NCBI RefSeq assembly: GCF_000719095.1
Contig: NZ_JOEH01000059.1
Coordinates: forward strand, 1 to 12,290
Origin: Streptacidiphilus jeojiense
GTDB lineage: Bacteria; Actinomycetota; Actinomycetes; Streptomycetales; Streptomycetaceae
Reading direction: 5' to 3'
Length of the DNA stretch: 12,290 bases
The position numbers and the translations under genes were made by a program. This document shows, piece after piece, positions 4,843-11,486 of this stretch. The stretch's first letter is position 1, and each line of letters opens with the position of its first letter. The notes below the pieces were generated by a model. It did not search any database, was not told where the DNA came from, and was given only the letters and a program-made list of their open reading frames with translations.

Positions 4843-7833
4843 TCAGAGGGGCTGGGGTGGTTGCGTCGGCCGGCCGTTGAAGACGGGGTCGGAGGGGTCG
4901 TTGATGATGGCCTTGACTCGGTTCGAGGCGTCCAGCGCGTTCGTGCGTGCGGTCAGGAGCTCGATGATGGAGCTCTCGAAGGCTTTGACGTCCTTCTCGT
5001 CGACGGCCCGCATGCAGTCCTGGCTTCCGTTCCCTGCAGTCACGCCGTACTGGTGCCACGACTTCTCCGCCGTGGGGTCGGGGACTTGGAAGTAGCCGCT
5101 GGGTTCCCAGCTGGCGACGTTCCTGATGTCCTGGCACACCGGCCGCATCCCGGTCATCAGGGCCGGGGTGATGTAGAGCTGCTTGTTCCGCATCGCGGAG
5201 CGGAGCTGCGTCACCATGGAGTCGGCGTCATTGATGGCGTGCTCGAGGAGGTACCGGCCGCCGAGCCGGTACCAGGCGTGGACCTGCTGCCAGCGCAGCT
5301 GGGAGGAGGCCGGTAGGACCGGCAGGCCGCTCGTCTGCTGAAAGGCCGCCTCACTGGCGGCAGTTGTCCTCCCTGCCGGAGTGAGGTCCGCCCGGGCGTC
5401 TCCGGCGGTCAGCACAGCTACGATCGCGAGGACGGATACGCCGACCACCAACACGGCGCTGCCCGCGAGTCGGTCTCCGGTCTCCGTACGCGGCAGGTCG
5501 ACGCGGGGCCGAGGCGCCGGTGCGGTGCGGCTGCCTCGGACCGCTCGCCGGGCGAGGCGGACCAGCACTGCCGCGGCAGTGATCACCGCCGCGGCGACCG
5601 GAGCCATCAGCAGGGCACTGTGCGCGATCAGCGAGAAGGTGTTGCCCGGCTGCAACTGCTGCCAGGCGGGCCGCCACGCGCAGCTGCTGTTGAGGACGTC
5701 CAGCGGTTGGACACAGCCGTCGACGGAGATCAGCACGGTCGTGCCGGCCAGTCCCAACAGGGCGCTGATCCCTGCGGCGACCAGGGCCGTGAGCAACCGG
5801 AACCGAGCCGAAGCGGCTGCAGTCGCAGCGGCGACAGCGGTCCCGACAGTGATCGCCCACAGCGACCAGATCGCGTAGCTGAAGGCGTACATGCCGCCGC
5901 GCTGTCCCGGCCCGGCGTGCAGCGTGTGCAGCCACACCTGGACGCCGGCCACACCGAGAACCGTGACCGCACCGCCGATCAGCGCGGACACGGTCACGCG
6001 ACGTGCACCGGGCACCCGCCATCGCCGGGCCGTCGTGGGATCCGTTGTCGTGCCGCCACCGGCTGCGGCACCGAGCGGGCGCAGCCACCCAGGTCCGGGG
6101 CCCGCGGTGCCCGCGAACCACAGGGCCAGAGGCGTCATCCACGCTGCGACGGTGGCTGCGGGCATCAGCGGCCGGAATGCTGCGATCCGCAGCGCAGGGA
6201 CGGTCTCGGCCATGACCGAGATCGCGGCCGGGTGGACGGTACCCACGCCCGGGAACCAGTGCACGATGGCCTGGCTCATGCCCGCCGAGTCGTACCAGAA
6301 TCCGACGGCATACTGCGCCGCGTTGTTGTCCCACCAGCCGAACCACGCCGCGAGGAGCAGCCAGCCGACGGTCAGACACAGGGCCAGCGGCAAGCGCAAC
6401 GTCCTGCCCGGCCACGATGCGGTGGCCAGGCGCGCGCACTGACAGGTCCAGCAGGTGAACGCGACCGCGGCCGCCAGGACCAGGACCAGTACCCACATCC
6501 GGCGGGGCAGCCACAGATCCCCGGTGGTCTGACCGCTGAGCAGTGATCCGGCGATCAGGCCCAGGCCCAGCCAGGCCCCGGCGCGCAGACCCGTCGGCGA
6601 CCGGCGGCCGAGCGCCGCGGCGCGGATTGTTGCCCGCCACAGCGTCGCTGTGGTGGCCGCGGTCGCCACAGCAGCGGGGACGGCGGCGATGCCCTCCGAG
6701 AGCCAGCCGGTCAGCACAGCCGGGTGAGCCGAGGTGTAGTCCGACAAGTCGAAGCCCATCAGCATGGCCATGACCCCGGTCAGGAACATCAGCATCGCGC
6801 TCACCGCGAACAACGGCGCGGGATCGTCAAGGGCGTCACGGCGAATCTCCCACCTGGGGTGGGTACGCAGCCGGTCCAGGAGGGCGGTCACTGACCAGGG
6901 CCCGCGGGGGTGCTCGACTGTCGCGGGCATCGCGGCCCAGACGTGCTCCAGCGGCGCCTTCCACCGGTGGGCCGTCAGGTCGGCATACAGTTCCCTGCTG
7001 CGCAGCACGTCCGCACGGGCGAAGTACATCATGGCGGTGGTAACCGCCGGCAGTGCCAGAGCCCGCACGATCAAGGACGTGGGTGTCCGGTCGTGACCCC
7101 CCGCGATGCCGAGGGACCTCTCCCAGCCCAGCCACACCAGGTAGGGGGCGATGACCACCACGATGAAGGTCCGCCACAGGGCGACGGTGCCGTAGGTGAC
7201 CGTCAGATCCCGGTTGGCGACATGCGCGAGCTCGTGGAGGACCACAGCGTCGAAGGTCTTCGGATCGGTGGCGTGGGAGGCGACCAGTCCGCCGTCCAGG
7301 ACCAGTCTGGGGCTGCCGTTGGTGCCGAACACCGCGGCACTCCTGGTTGCTGCGCCGGGCACCACGAACAGCCTCGGCACCTGCGTGACACGGCCCGCGG
7401 CCAACTCCTGGACGCGCGCGGCGACCTCAGCACCGGCCGGGATGCGGTCCAGACGGACGCAGTGGGCGGCCCGCTGCTTCCACAACGGCAGTGCAGCCAT
7501 GGTCAGCGCTGCTACGGCTGTGACCACGGCAGGCCCGGCCAGGATCTGCCACCACGGTGGGTACGGCGCGTAACGGTCCACGCAGGGCAGGAACGCCAGC
7601 ACCTGCCCGGTCACCCGGAGCAGTGAGGGAAGCTCGGTGCTGTGGGCGGGGTCGGCGCCGGCCGCCAGCGTGCATCCGTCGAAGTCGCCCGAATGCAGGG
7701 CGTCCAGCACTGGCAGCAGCATGGAACCGCTGGATGTCACGAGCAGCAGGATGAGCAGAGCAAAGCGGGCGTTCGTTCCGGCCCCCACGATCCGCTCGTC
7801 CAACCTGACCCGAACGGACGCGGCGGTGGTCAC
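4843..7833 (-). CDS. Giant multi-pass membrane M48-type zinc metallopeptidase
   Basis: GTG 7833 overlaps the stop of the upstream gene in GTGA, giving 996 residues; the frame is open further upstream but reads as low-complexity shadow. Residues ~22-42, 75-84 and 97-117 are hydrophobic. A cytosolic-looking peptidase region follows: VPRLFVVPGA (152-161), then the zinc motif H200-E201-L202-A203-H204 in VVLHELAHVANRD, and the third ligand in RSRELYADLTAHRW (E281, D285). LRTHPRWEIRRDAL (322-335) is the conserved T/S-H-P-x-x-x-x-R element after the M48 active site. About ten further hydrophobic segments follow (~342-360, 375-395, 419-435, 445-462, 480-500, 556-577, 613-633, 652-675, 679-702, 735-762, 788-810). 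The C-terminal ~185 residues look soluble, probably extracytoplasmic, with C900 and C940. Typical M48B/HtpX proteins are ~280-300 residues, so this is over three times the usual size. The substrate is unknown; membrane protein quality control or processing is likely. Confidence 0.85.
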   Translation of the reverse strand: MTTAASVRVRLDERIVGAGTNARFALLILLLVTSSGSMLLPVLDALHSGDFDGCTLAAGADPAHSTELPSLLRVTGQVLAFLPCVDRYAPYPPWWQILAGPAVVTAVAALTMAALPLWKQRAAHCVRLDRIPAGAEVAARVQELAAGRVTQVPRLFVVPGAATRSAAVFGTNGSPRLVLDGGLVASHATDPKTFDAVVLHELAHVANRDLTVTYGTVALWRTFIVVVIAPYLVWLGWERSLGIAGGHDRTPTSLIVRALALPAVTTAMMYFARADVLRSRELYADLTAHRWKAPLEHVWAAMPATVEHPRGPWSVTALLDRLRTHPRWEIRRDALDDPAPLFAVSAMLMFLTGVMAMLMGFDLSDYTSAHPAVLTGWLSEGIAAVPAAVATAATTATLWRATIRAAALGRRSPTGLRAGAWLGLGLIAGSLLSGQTTGDLWLPRRMWVLVLVLAAAVAFTCWTCQCARLATASWPGRTLRLPLALCLTVGWLLLAAWFGWWDNNAAQYAVGFWYDSAGMSQAIVHWFPGVGTVHPAAISVMAETVPALRIAAFRPLMPAATVAAWMTPLALWFAGTAGPGPGWLRPLGAAAGGGTTTDPTTARRWRVPGARRVTVSALIGGAVTVLGVAGVQVWLHTLHAGPGQRGGMYAFSYAIWSLWAITVGTAVAAATAAASARFRLLTALVAAGISALLGLAGTTVLISVDGCVQPLDVLNSSCAWRPAWQQLQPGNTFSLIAHSALLMAPVAAAVITAAAVLVRLARRAVRGSRTAPAPRPRVDLPRTETGDRLAGSAVLVVGVSVLAIVAVLTAGDARADLTPAGRTTAASEAAFQQTSGLPVLPASSQLRWQQVHAWYRLGGRYLLEHAINDADSMVTQLRSAMRNKQLYITPALMTGMRPVCQDIRNVASWEPSGYFQVPDPTAEKSWHQYGVTAGNGSQDCMRAVDEKDVKAFESSIIELLTARTNALDASNRVKAIINDPSDPVFNGRPTQPPQPL

Positions 7834-8390
7834 CGGGCTGCCCCCGTGGCGCCTCCGGAGGGCGGCCGGCCCGGCTCGGACAGTGCCAAGCCGGCAACGA
7901 CGCCATCGGCGATCCGCCTGGCCCGCTGTTGCGACAGCCCGGCCTCGGCCGCCGCCTCGATGACCATCCGCTGCACCAACGCCTGTTGCGCTCGCGTGAG
8001 TGGCGGGATCAGCTCCGGGGTCGATCTGCGGCGCAGCAGGCGCCGCCACAGCGACGCCGAGCCGTGCGCCGCGCCGTCCACGACCGCGTCGGCCAGCCGC
8101 TGACGGGCGGCCTCCAGCGTCAACCACAGCACCGGGGTCACCAGCGGAGCGACCTCGGCAAGTCCGAAGCCGAGCGGATCGCGCCCCTGCCTGCGCCCTC
8201 GAAGCCGGGCCAGCACTTGGGCGTCGCTGTAGCGCAGCAGCCCCTCGACCACGACCGCTTCCTCCGGCACACAGTCCTTCACCACCGCCCGCACGACATC
8301 GCGAACCAGGACTCCAGCGGCTTGCTGGGACTGTGCACTCAACTTCCCACCCCCGTGCGAATGTTCGCTGTCTCCATGTGGAGGCAGCAC
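7830..8390 (-). CDS. Conserved hypothetical partner protein coupled to the M48 peptidase
   Basis: The product is 186 residues from GTG 8390. A TTG at 8342 is the alternative and would give 170 residues starting SAQSQQAAG, placing the palindromes at 8357-8388 in a 5' leader. It looks soluble: no signal peptide and one moderately hydrophobic segment (EVAPLVTPVLWLTLEAA). The motifs that stand out are VVVEGLLRYSDAQVLARLRG, DPLGFGLAEVAPLVTP, the Arg-rich LWRRLLRRRSTPELIPPLT, and a C-terminal helical part with IEAAAEAGLSQQRARRIADG. I do not recognise a characterised family. Its TGA stop overlaps the peptidase GTG by 4 nt, so translation is coupled and the two products are probably made in fixed ratio. 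A role as cytosolic regulator, adaptor or substrate of the peptidase is inference. Confidence 0.75.
   Translation of the reverse strand: MLPPHGDSEHSHGGGKLSAQSQQAAGVLVRDVVRAVVKDCVPEEAVVVEGLLRYSDAQVLARLRGRRQGRDPLGFGLAEVAPLVTPVLWLTLEAARQRLADAVVDGAAHGSASLWRRLLRRRSTPELIPPLTRAQQALVQRMVIEAAAEAGLSQQRARRIADGVVAGLALSEPGRPPSGGATGAAR
8357..8388. promoter_or_regulatory. Two adjacent palindromes at the start of the M48 operon
   Basis: GCGAA-TG-TTCGC (8357-8368) has perfect 5-bp arms. It directly adjoins GCTGTCTCC-ATGT-GGAGGCAGC (8367-8388), with 9-bp arms and one mismatch. Both lie between the -10-like TAATAT and the TTG 8342 alternative start. They could be a repressor operator or an mRNA hairpin controlling translation of the first gene of the operon. 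The actinobacterial LexA box was considered, but the core does not match. Confidence 0.4.
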
Positions 8391-8401
8391 TGCGGGCGGC
8401 G

Positions 8402-8407
8402 ATATTA
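8402..8407 (-). promoter_or_regulatory. -10 box for the 186-residue protein / M48 operon
   Basis: The minus strand reads TTG-TAATAT, an excellent -10 hexamer in a very GC-rich setting. It ends 11 nt before GTG 8390, so transcription would start only a few nt before that codon. No good -35 box lies at 17-18 bp spacing. ATGACA occurs 11 bp upstream of the -10, which is too close. Confidence 0.4.
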
Positions 8408-8490
8408 CAAGCGGCGGTTGTCATGCGGAGGCGTGATCACCATGTCCACACGTCCTGCGGGGCTGCCGCTGAGGCGCGACAGAAACCCGG

Positions 8491-8520
8491 ATGACACCAT
8501 GATCAGGAGATGGCTAGGGT
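8491..8520 (+). promoter_or_regulatory. Leaderless promoter of the GNAT gene
   Basis: ATGACA (8491-8496, five of six matches to TTGACA), an 18-bp spacer, then TAGGGT (8515-8520), matching TANNNT. The ATG at 8527 begins 7 nt after the end of the -10 box, exactly where transcription should start, so the mRNA is probably leaderless. No Shine-Dalgarno sequence precedes the ATG within the transcript. Confidence 0.65.
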
Positions 8521-8526
8521 CGGCCC

Positions 8527-9501
8527 ATGACCGTTGGCCTCGCACATCTGATCCGCCGTCCGATCGTTCCAGCGGACGCAGCCGTCCTGGCCGAGTTGCT
8601 CAACGCGATCGAGGTCGTCGACGTCTTCGGCGAGTACTACTCCGAGGAGGACGCCGCCGACCAGATCAACGCGCCTCTGCTGGACCTCGAGCGCGGTACG
8701 GTCGGCATCTTCGATGGCGACCGCATGGTCGGTTACTCCTCCGCGGCACACAAGTTGCTCGTCGAGGATGTGCATCGGGTGACGCTCAGCGGCGGTGTGC
8801 GTCCGGAGTATCGGCGCCGGGGACTCGGCGCTGAGCTGCTGGCCGCTGGGATTGCGAGTGCGAAGGCCCTGCACGCGATCCATCACCCTGGCTTGCCGCT
8901 TGCCGTCGACGCCCAGAACAACGCGCTCAACGACAGCGCACGCGTCTGCTACCAGGCCGCAGGCATGACGCCCGTCCGCTGGTACTCGCACATGCGGCAC
9001 CCGCTCGGAGCCGCGGTTGTCGACCTGCCGCAGCCGGACGGCCTCGTTGTGGAGGGCTACTCGGTCGCTGGCGACGCCGAGTTCTTCGCCGTCAGCAACG
9101 AGGCAGCGCTCGACCGCTGGGGAGGGGCCCCGATGCCGCCGGAGCAGTGGCGTGCGTTTCTCGGCTGGCCTGCCTTTCGCCCGGACCTCAGCTTCCTGCT
9201 GCGCGACGCGGACAGCGGGACGGCCGCCGGCATGCTGCTGACCTTCTCCTGGGACGCGGACACCGCGGCGACCGGCGTCCGCGACGCGCAGCTCATCCGG
9301 TTCGGAACCCGTCGCGCATACCGCAACCGCGGCGTGGCCAGCGCGCTCATCAGCCATGCGCTTCGTTCGGCCCGAGACGCCGGCTTCGACCGGGCAAGCG
9401 TCGAAGTGGACGCCGACAGCCCGACCGGATCGAACGGTCTGTACGAGCGGGTGGGTTTCTCCGTCGCCCGTACCGAAGTCCGGTACTCCCTCAACGCCTG
9501 A
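8527..9501 (+). CDS. Tandem GNAT-family N-acetyltransferase (MshD-like architecture)
   Basis: The product is 324 residues from an ATG placed by the leaderless promoter. Two GNAT domains are visible. The N-terminal one (~1-155) has its acetyl-CoA pyrophosphate-binding motif A at GGVRPEYRRRGLGAELLAAG (R96-x-x-G-x-G/A). The C-terminal one (~175-324) has FGTRRAYRNRGVASALISHA (R266-N-R-G-V-A), then ASVEVDADSPTGSNGLYERV and GF, the motif B region that closes the domain. Double-GNAT proteins of this length include mycothiol synthase MshD and many uncharacterised actinomycete acetyltransferases. Both motif A copies are intact here, whereas in some members one domain is degenerate. The substrate cannot be read from sequence; mycothiol, small amines or antibiotics are possible. 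It is divergent from the M48 operon and ends before a strong terminator. It looks cytosolic. Confidence 0.85.
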   Translation: MTVGLAHLIRRPIVPADAAVLAELLNAIEVVDVFGEYYSEEDAADQINAPLLDLERGTVGIFDGDRMVGYSSAAHKLLVEDVHRVTLSGGVRPEYRRRGLGAELLAAGIASAKALHAIHHPGLPLAVDAQNNALNDSARVCYQAAGMTPVRWYSHMRHPLGAAVVDLPQPDGLVVEGYSVAGDAEFFAVSNEAALDRWGGAPMPPEQWRAFLGWPAFRPDLSFLLRDADSGTAAGMLLTFSWDADTAATGVRDAQLIRFGTRRAYRNRGVASALISHALRSARDAGFDRASVEVDADSPTGSNGLYERVGFSVARTEVRYSLNA

Positions 9502-9656
9502 GCATAGTTCAGTTGATCAGATAGGTGGCCGTTCCGTCGGTGACCGCCGCTGCCACGGATGCGGACCCCGCCACCGAGAGTCGCGCCCCCTCGGCACTGC
9601 TCGACCCCAGGTACCGCGACCGCCTGCTCAACATCGTCGCCGTCGCCCGCCCCGAG

Positions 9657-9697
9657 CACCGCCCGCCGTCCGGGCCTGGGCCGGACGGCGGGCGGTG
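9657..9697. terminator. Strong bidirectional hairpin terminator (17-bp perfect stem)
   Basis: CACCGCCCGCCGTCCGG (9657-9673) pairs perfectly with CCGGACGGCGGGCGGTG (9681-9697) across a 7-nt loop. It lies between the ends of the convergent GNAT and Uma2 genes, about 155 nt from the GNAT stop and 53 nt from the Uma2 stop, so it should stop transcription from both sides. The remaining sequence from 9502 to 9656 holds no gene I can support. Confidence 0.85.
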
Positions 9698-9749
9698 CCC
9701 ACGACACCCGGGACGCTGCTCCACACTGGGGGCCGGTGGTCCGGGACGG

Positions 9750-10334
9750 TCACGCGGTCCAGTTCTTGAGCGGTTCGGTGTCCAAGGTGATGCCGACCGG
9801 ATCCGGGAGGAGGACCGACTTTCCAAAGGGCCGCCGGCTCACGGTTTCGTAGCGGGTTCCGTCGGGGTCGGAGTGGACCACCATCTCACAACTGTCCCTG
9901 TCGATCAGCAGGTACACCGGGATGCCCGACTCGGCATAGGCGCGGGGCTTGTCGATACGGTCTCGTTGGTTGGTGTCCGGGTCGGAGGAGGTCACTTCGG
10001 CAACCAGCAGGACCGGCGCGGTGTCCGCCCATTCCTTGTCGTCCAGGAACGACGGCCCCTCGGTCAGGAGCCCGTCGGCCTTGGCCCGCCCGGCCCGGTA
10101 CGTCTCCACGGCCAGTCCACGCTCGGCGTAGAACCACAGTTCGGGTCGGGCCTGGATGCAGATCCGGCTGAGCCAGGCGACGATCGTGTCGTGGATCCCG
10201 TCCGGCACCGGCTTGACTCCCAGCTTTCCGTTGATCAGCTCCATATGAACGCCCTCGGCCTCGCGTGCGACGCTACGGGCGATGGCCTCGAACTGCTCGA
10301 CGAGGATCGGCGAGCGGTCATTGAGCATGGTCAT
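9750..10334 (-). CDS. Uma2-family (DUF820) putative endonuclease
   Basis: The product is 194 residues, the usual family length. ATG 10334 follows GGAAGGA at a spacing of about 9 nt; ATG 10328 is a possible second start. Uma2 proteins have a restriction-endonuclease-like PD-(D/E)xK fold. Visible elements in order are GVHMELINGKLGVKP (E32), WFYAERGLAVETY, KADGLLTEGPSF (D87 at the usual P-D position), LLVAEVTSSDPDTNQRDRID (E113, in the E-x-x-S element), K129, and YAESGIPVYLLIDRD, the G-V/I-x-x-Y-x-x-x-D signature. The acidic residues and K129 of the putative active site are all present. The family is found in many copies in Streptomyces and cyanobacteria, and its cellular job is not established. 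It has its own upstream region and is followed by the 17-bp hairpin, so it is probably monocistronic. Confidence 0.85.
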   Translation of the reverse strand: MTMLNDRSPILVEQFEAIARSVAREAEGVHMELINGKLGVKPVPDGIHDTIVAWLSRICIQARPELWFYAERGLAVETYRAGRAKADGLLTEGPSFLDDKEWADTAPVLLVAEVTSSDPDTNQRDRIDKPRAYAESGIPVYLLIDRDSCEMVVHSDPDGTRYETVSRRPFGKSVLLPDPVGITLDTEPLKNWTA

Positions 10335-10475
10335 GAGGTTCCGTCCTTCCCTGCGGGCAAGGAGACGTTCTCGCCGCTACACCCACAGTTTTCCACAACG
10401 ACGGTCGCCCGGACGGCTCCGGCATCACCTACTCCGCCCCCGACGCCGGCCGGCCGGGGCCGCTAGGCGGGTCGC

Positions 10476-11402
10476 TCAGTCCAGTGTCATCCGCGGGGAG
10501 CGGGAGGGGACTGCGTCCAGGGCGGCGACGGTGGCCGGGTCCAGGGCGAGGGAGCCGGCCTCGGTGTTGGCGGCGAGGTGGTCGGGGTCGGCGGTGCCGG
10601 GGATGAGCAGCACGTTCGGGGCGTGCTGCAGCAGCCAGGCCAGGCCGACCTGGGCCGGGGCGGCGTCCAGGGCCTTGGCCGCGTCGAGGACGGCCGGCTC
10701 GTCGGTGACCTTGGGCAGGCCCGGGAAGCCGCTGCCCAGCGGGAAGTAGGGCACCCAGGCGATGTCCTCGGCGACGCAGAGCGCCAGCATCTCCTCGTCC
10801 TCGCGGGAGAGCAGGCTGTAGGCGTTCTGCACGCAGACGATGCCGGCCGGCAGCGCGCGGCGCAGCACGTCGGCGGTGACGCTGCTCAGCCCGATCGCGC
10901 CGATCTTGCCCTCGTCGCGCAGCGCGGTCATCACCGCGAGCTGGTCGTCGACGTCGACCACCTGGTCGCCCTCGGCGCGCAGGCCCGGGCCGTTGTCCAG
11001 GCGGCGCAGGTTCACCACCGGGACCTGTTCGAGGCCCAGTGCGGTGAGGTTGGACTCCACGCTGGCCCGCAGCTGTTCGGGGCGCTGGGCCGGGCGCAGC
11101 GGGATGCGGCCGCCGGGGTCGGGGTCGGCGCCGACCTTGCTGACCACCAGGACGTCGTCCTCGGGTCGCAGTGCGTCGCGGATGACGCCGTTGACGAAGC
11201 CGTTGCCGTAGAACTGGGCGGTGTCGACGTGGTCGACGCCGAGTTCGACCGCGCGGCGCAGCAGGGCGAGCGCGGCGGGGCGGTCGTCGTGGAGGCGTTC
11301 GAGCTGCATGGCGCCGAAGCCGACGCGGGAGACGGTGCGGCCGGCGAGTCGGCCGGGGCCGCCCGGGCGCGGGTGGCCGTGGGCAGTGGTGCTGACAGGC
11401 AT
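10476..11402 (-). CDS. Aldo/keto reductase family oxidoreductase, catalytic His replaced
   Basis: ATG 11402 is chosen because AGGACAGGGG precedes it by about 7 nt and the frame further upstream crosses the operator region. The product is 308 residues. It should be a cytosolic NADPH-dependent (beta/alpha)8-barrel. The start SRVGFGAMQL, VELGVDHVDTAQFYGNGFVN (D60, Y65) and LVVSKVG (K89) supply three of the four catalytic residues. The fourth, His in the usual D-l-y-x-i-H strand, reads VPVVNLRRLD with Arg at 133. GKIGAIGLSSVTADVLRRA, IVCVQNAYSLLSRE and the C-terminal VLLIPGTADPDHLAANTEAG are standard family elements for substrate and cofactor phosphate binding. The V/N-L-R-R variant occurs in a subgroup of actinomycete aldo/keto reductases. 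The gene is divergent from tetR, whose product probably represses it. The substrate is unknown. Confidence 0.9.
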   Translation of the reverse strand: MPVSTTAHGHPRPGGPGRLAGRTVSRVGFGAMQLERLHDDRPAALALLRRAVELGVDHVDTAQFYGNGFVNGVIRDALRPEDDVLVVSKVGADPDPGGRIPLRPAQRPEQLRASVESNLTALGLEQVPVVNLRRLDNGPGLRAEGDQVVDVDDQLAVMTALRDEGKIGAIGLSSVTADVLRRALPAGIVCVQNAYSLLSREDEEMLALCVAEDIAWVPYFPLGSGFPGLPKVTDEPAVLDAAKALDAAPAQVGLAWLLQHAPNVLLIPGTADPDHLAANTEAGSLALDPATVAALDAVPSRSPRMTLD

Positions 11403-11435
11403 GGCTGTGCCCCTGTCCTGTGAGAGTATGGGAGA

Positions 11436-11453
11436 AGCGGAGGTTCCTCCGCT
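11436..11453. promoter_or_regulatory. TetR operator, copy 1
   Basis: AGCGGAGGTTCCTCCGCT is a perfect inverted repeat of 8-bp arms around a TT centre, on the aldo/keto reductase side of the divergent promoter region. The minus-strand TATGGT (11463-11458), a plausible -10 box for the reductase, ends 4 bp from it, so bound repressor would cover the transcription start. Confidence 0.75.
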
Positions 11454-11457
11454 ACTG

Positions 11458-11463
11458 ACCATA
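11458..11463 (-). promoter_or_regulatory. Putative -10 box of the aldo/keto reductase gene
   Basis: The minus strand reads TATGGT between the two operators, within the only lower-GC stretch of the intergenic region. It fits the TANNNT consensus. No clear -35 box is found at the expected spacing, which instead falls in operator copy 2. Confidence 0.4.
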
Positions 11464-11468
11464 ACACT

Positions 11469-11486
11469 ACCGGAGGTCCCTCCGCT
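11469..11486. promoter_or_regulatory. TetR operator, copy 2, overlapping the tetR ribosome binding site
   Basis: ACCGGAGGTCCCTCCGCT differs from copy 1 at three of 18 positions and keeps 6-bp perfect arms (CGGAGG/CCTCCG). Its centre is exactly 33 bp from that of copy 1, close to three helical turns, so two dimers would bind the same DNA face. Its GGAGG (11472-11476) is also the Shine-Dalgarno sequence for the TTG at 11487, with a 10-nt spacer. Confidence 0.7.

Noticed and set aside
4306..5316. 336-residue plus-strand open frame
   Set aside because: Antisense shadow of the amidase remnant and the M48 gene; no recognisable motif.
8357..8368. LexA (SOS) box at GCGAATGTTCGC
   Set aside because: Actinobacterial LexA sites need GAAC-N4-GTTC-like arms; here the spacer is 2 bp and the inner bases do not match.
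7834..8424. 197-residue N-terminal extension in the M48 frame
   Set aside because: Lies over the 186-residue gene in another frame and has Arg/Gly/Ala-rich shadow composition; the GTGA overlap gives a natural start.
9525..9656. Plus-strand segment with coding-like third-position GC, reading LLDPRYRDRLLNIVAVARPE
   Set aside because: The frame opens right after a TAG and runs without a stop through the terminator hairpin into the antisense of Uma2. There is no ribosome binding site and I recognise no family. It could be a small gene scrap but is not supportable.
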